The position numbers and the translations under genes are program-made. The notes under the pieces were generated by a model, which saw only the letters and a program-made list of their open reading frames with translations, had not been told where the DNA came from and ran no database searches. Shown here in pieces: positions 46,989 through 47,584 of a DNA stretch of 47,584 bases (its first letter is position 1; each line of letters starts with the position of its first letter). The stretch lies in NCBI GenBank assembly GCA_949292375.1, contig CASEZG010000007.1, positions 1-47,584 of the forward strand, given 5' to 3'. The stretch comes from an uncultured Pseudomonadota bacterium. Lineage in GTDB: Bacteria > Pseudomonadota > Alphaproteobacteria > RF32 > CAG-239.

Positions 46989-47120
46989 CCCCCAGTAAAC
47001 TGGGGGTTCTATAACAGCTACAAACCTTACGGTTTGACCACGCTCGTTGGCGTGGAGCGATGTTGTTCCAACACCTTGCCATTCAGCCCCGAGTAAACTC
47101 GGGGTTTTCTGTAAGGCAAC
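46989..47120 (+). ncRNA. Highly structured RNA or element end: five stacked hairpins
   Basis: Read on the plus strand: CCCCCAG-TAAA-CTGGGGG (46989-46995 with 47000-47006), CAAACC-TTAC-GGTTTG (47021-47036), CCACGC/GCGTGG (47038-47043 with 47050-47055), TGTTG-TTC-CAACA (47061-47073), CCCCGAG-TAAA-CTCGGGG (47087-47104), the last enclosed in a closing stem of TTGCC with GGCAA (47076-47080, 47115-47119) and CAG/CTG. Two hairpins share the loop TAAA and the trailing TTCT. A terminator at 47134-47169 follows. Candidate roles: small structured RNA (omega/HEARO-like or similar) or a minimal IS200/IS605-type element with hairpin ends. No protein is plausible in this stretch. Confidence 0.6.
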
Positions 47121-47133
47121 TAATAAAAAATTA

Positions 47134-47169
47134 CACCCCAAGACAACCAACGTCTTAGGGTGTTTTTTT
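47134..47169 (+). terminator. Terminator after the structured RNA segment
   Basis: CACCCCAAGAC (47134-47144) pairs with GTCTTAGGGTG (47152-47162) with one mismatch and a seven-base loop, followed by seven T. It would end a plus-strand transcript that includes 46989-47120, consistent with a transcribed non-coding RNA. Confidence 0.8.
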
Positions 47170-47187
47170 GCAAAATACATCAGCTTG

Positions 47188-47403
47188 CTAATCCAACAAC
47201 TTCATTTCATTTAAGATGAATGCCGCAACAGCGCAAAGCAAACACCAAACTAATATCAATCCGCCGGTACTATTATGCGCGATTTCATTTCCATAATGGT
47301 CATAAGACACACCATATTTTTTATCCAAACGGTTATCAATAACCAGCCCGACTATAGCCACAACAACCAAGCCGACACCTGCAATACAAAAAAAAGCAAA
47401 CAT
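47188..47403 (-). CDS. Small membrane protein, 71 residues
   Basis: Two hydrophobic segments, at about residues 3-22 (AFFCIAGVGLVVVAIVGLVI) and about 47-64 (GGLILVWCLLCAVAAFILNE), with a short charged loop between (DNRLDKKYGVSYDHYGNEIA). A small integral membrane protein of unknown function. The leader before the ATG at 47403 is AT-rich without Shine-Dalgarno. It lies between the two structured segments, and its start is 86 bases from the second. Confidence 0.65.
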   Translation of the reverse strand: MFAFFCIAGVGLVVVAIVGLVIDNRLDKKYGVSYDHYGNEIAHNSTGGLILVWCLLCAVAAFILNEMKLLD

Positions 47404-47488
47404 AACGTAAAATTTTTAAATAATATTCATATTTTTAATTAAAGTACGCCAGAGATAAAACCAACCACAATTTTTGTCAAAAAGAAAC

Positions 47489-47584
47489 CCACCGGCCTAG
47501 CCGGTGGTTCTTCTTTAAGGGTGTAACCCTAATGGTGCCAGCGAACGCCTTAAGGGCGTATGACGGTCTGACGGGGCGAAGATT
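47489..47584 (+). ncRNA. Second structured segment, cut by the window end
   Basis: A perfect hairpin CCACCGGC-CTA-GCCGGTGG (47489-47507) is followed by TTCTTC, then AGGGT-GTA-ACCCT (47518-47530), then ACGCC-TTAAG-GGCGT (47545-47559) and a GC-richer stretch (GACGGTCTGACGGGGCGAAG) up to the edge. The layout (hairpin, TTCT, then further hairpins) parallels 46989-47120. From memory the sequence recalls the start of omega/HEARO-type RNAs preceding nuclease genes of IS605-like elements, but I cannot check this. The element probably continues beyond 47584. Confidence 0.5.

Noticed and set aside
46977..47180. A 67-codon reading frame on the minus strand over the structured segment
   Set aside because: It spans all five hairpins and the terminator; its apparent protein is explained by the base-paired RNA sequence, and no ribosome-binding site precedes it.

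Overview
The window looks like a chromosome segment of an AT-rich alphaproteobacterium (roughly 40% G+C by eye). Four things point that way: the gene order miaB-phoH-like-ybeY-corC-lnt-xre-metK-trmB, an FtsZ that ends in an alphaproteobacterial-type tail (LEIPSFLRR), an MscL with a C-terminal zinc ribbon, and a DUF2066-PerM pair. A pta gene followed by two acetate-kinase genes suggests fermentative, acyl-phosphate-based energy metabolism, as in host-associated or anoxic lineages. The lineage is an inference; no rRNA gene is present to confirm it.

Left part (1-12.4 kb). A minus-strand group holds a cut-off DedA/YqaA membrane protein, a response regulator without an output domain, folD, yggU and yggT, an unrecognised coiled-coil protein and a TerB-like protein. 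A plus-strand group follows: miaB, PhoH-like ATPase, ybeY, corC, lnt (RNA modification and maturation, then envelope), an XRE regulator, metK and trmB. Several of these genes overlap by 8-10 bases.

Middle (12.4-31.3 kb). The minus strand carries a small zinc ribbon, a secreted Q/S-rich protein and pta-ackA-ackA. The plus strand carries ndk, a DUF2066 / PerM / shortened substrate-binding protein / DUF1566-like group, and a reduced division and cell-wall cluster mraY-ftsW-murG-murB-ftsQ-ftsA-ftsZ. That cluster lacks murD, murC and ddl. A minus-strand OmpA-type lipoprotein and a group of small unrecognised membrane or coiled-coil genes follow.

Right part (31.3-44 kb). The minus strand carries the transcription and translation block secE-nusG / mscL / rplK-rplA / L10 leader / rplJ-rplL-rpoB-rpoC. 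An mscL gene sits between nusG and rplK. Structured leaders lie before rplJ, rplL and rpoB.

Right end (44.2-47.6 kb). This is accessory DNA: a MerR regulator with a 19-bp-spacer promoter and a second such promoter in front of an unrecognised gene, other small unrecognised genes, an EamA transporter, and two strongly structured RNA-like or mobile-element-end-like segments at 46989-47120 and 47489-47584. The second segment runs off the window. These two segments are the best candidates for something undescribed here.
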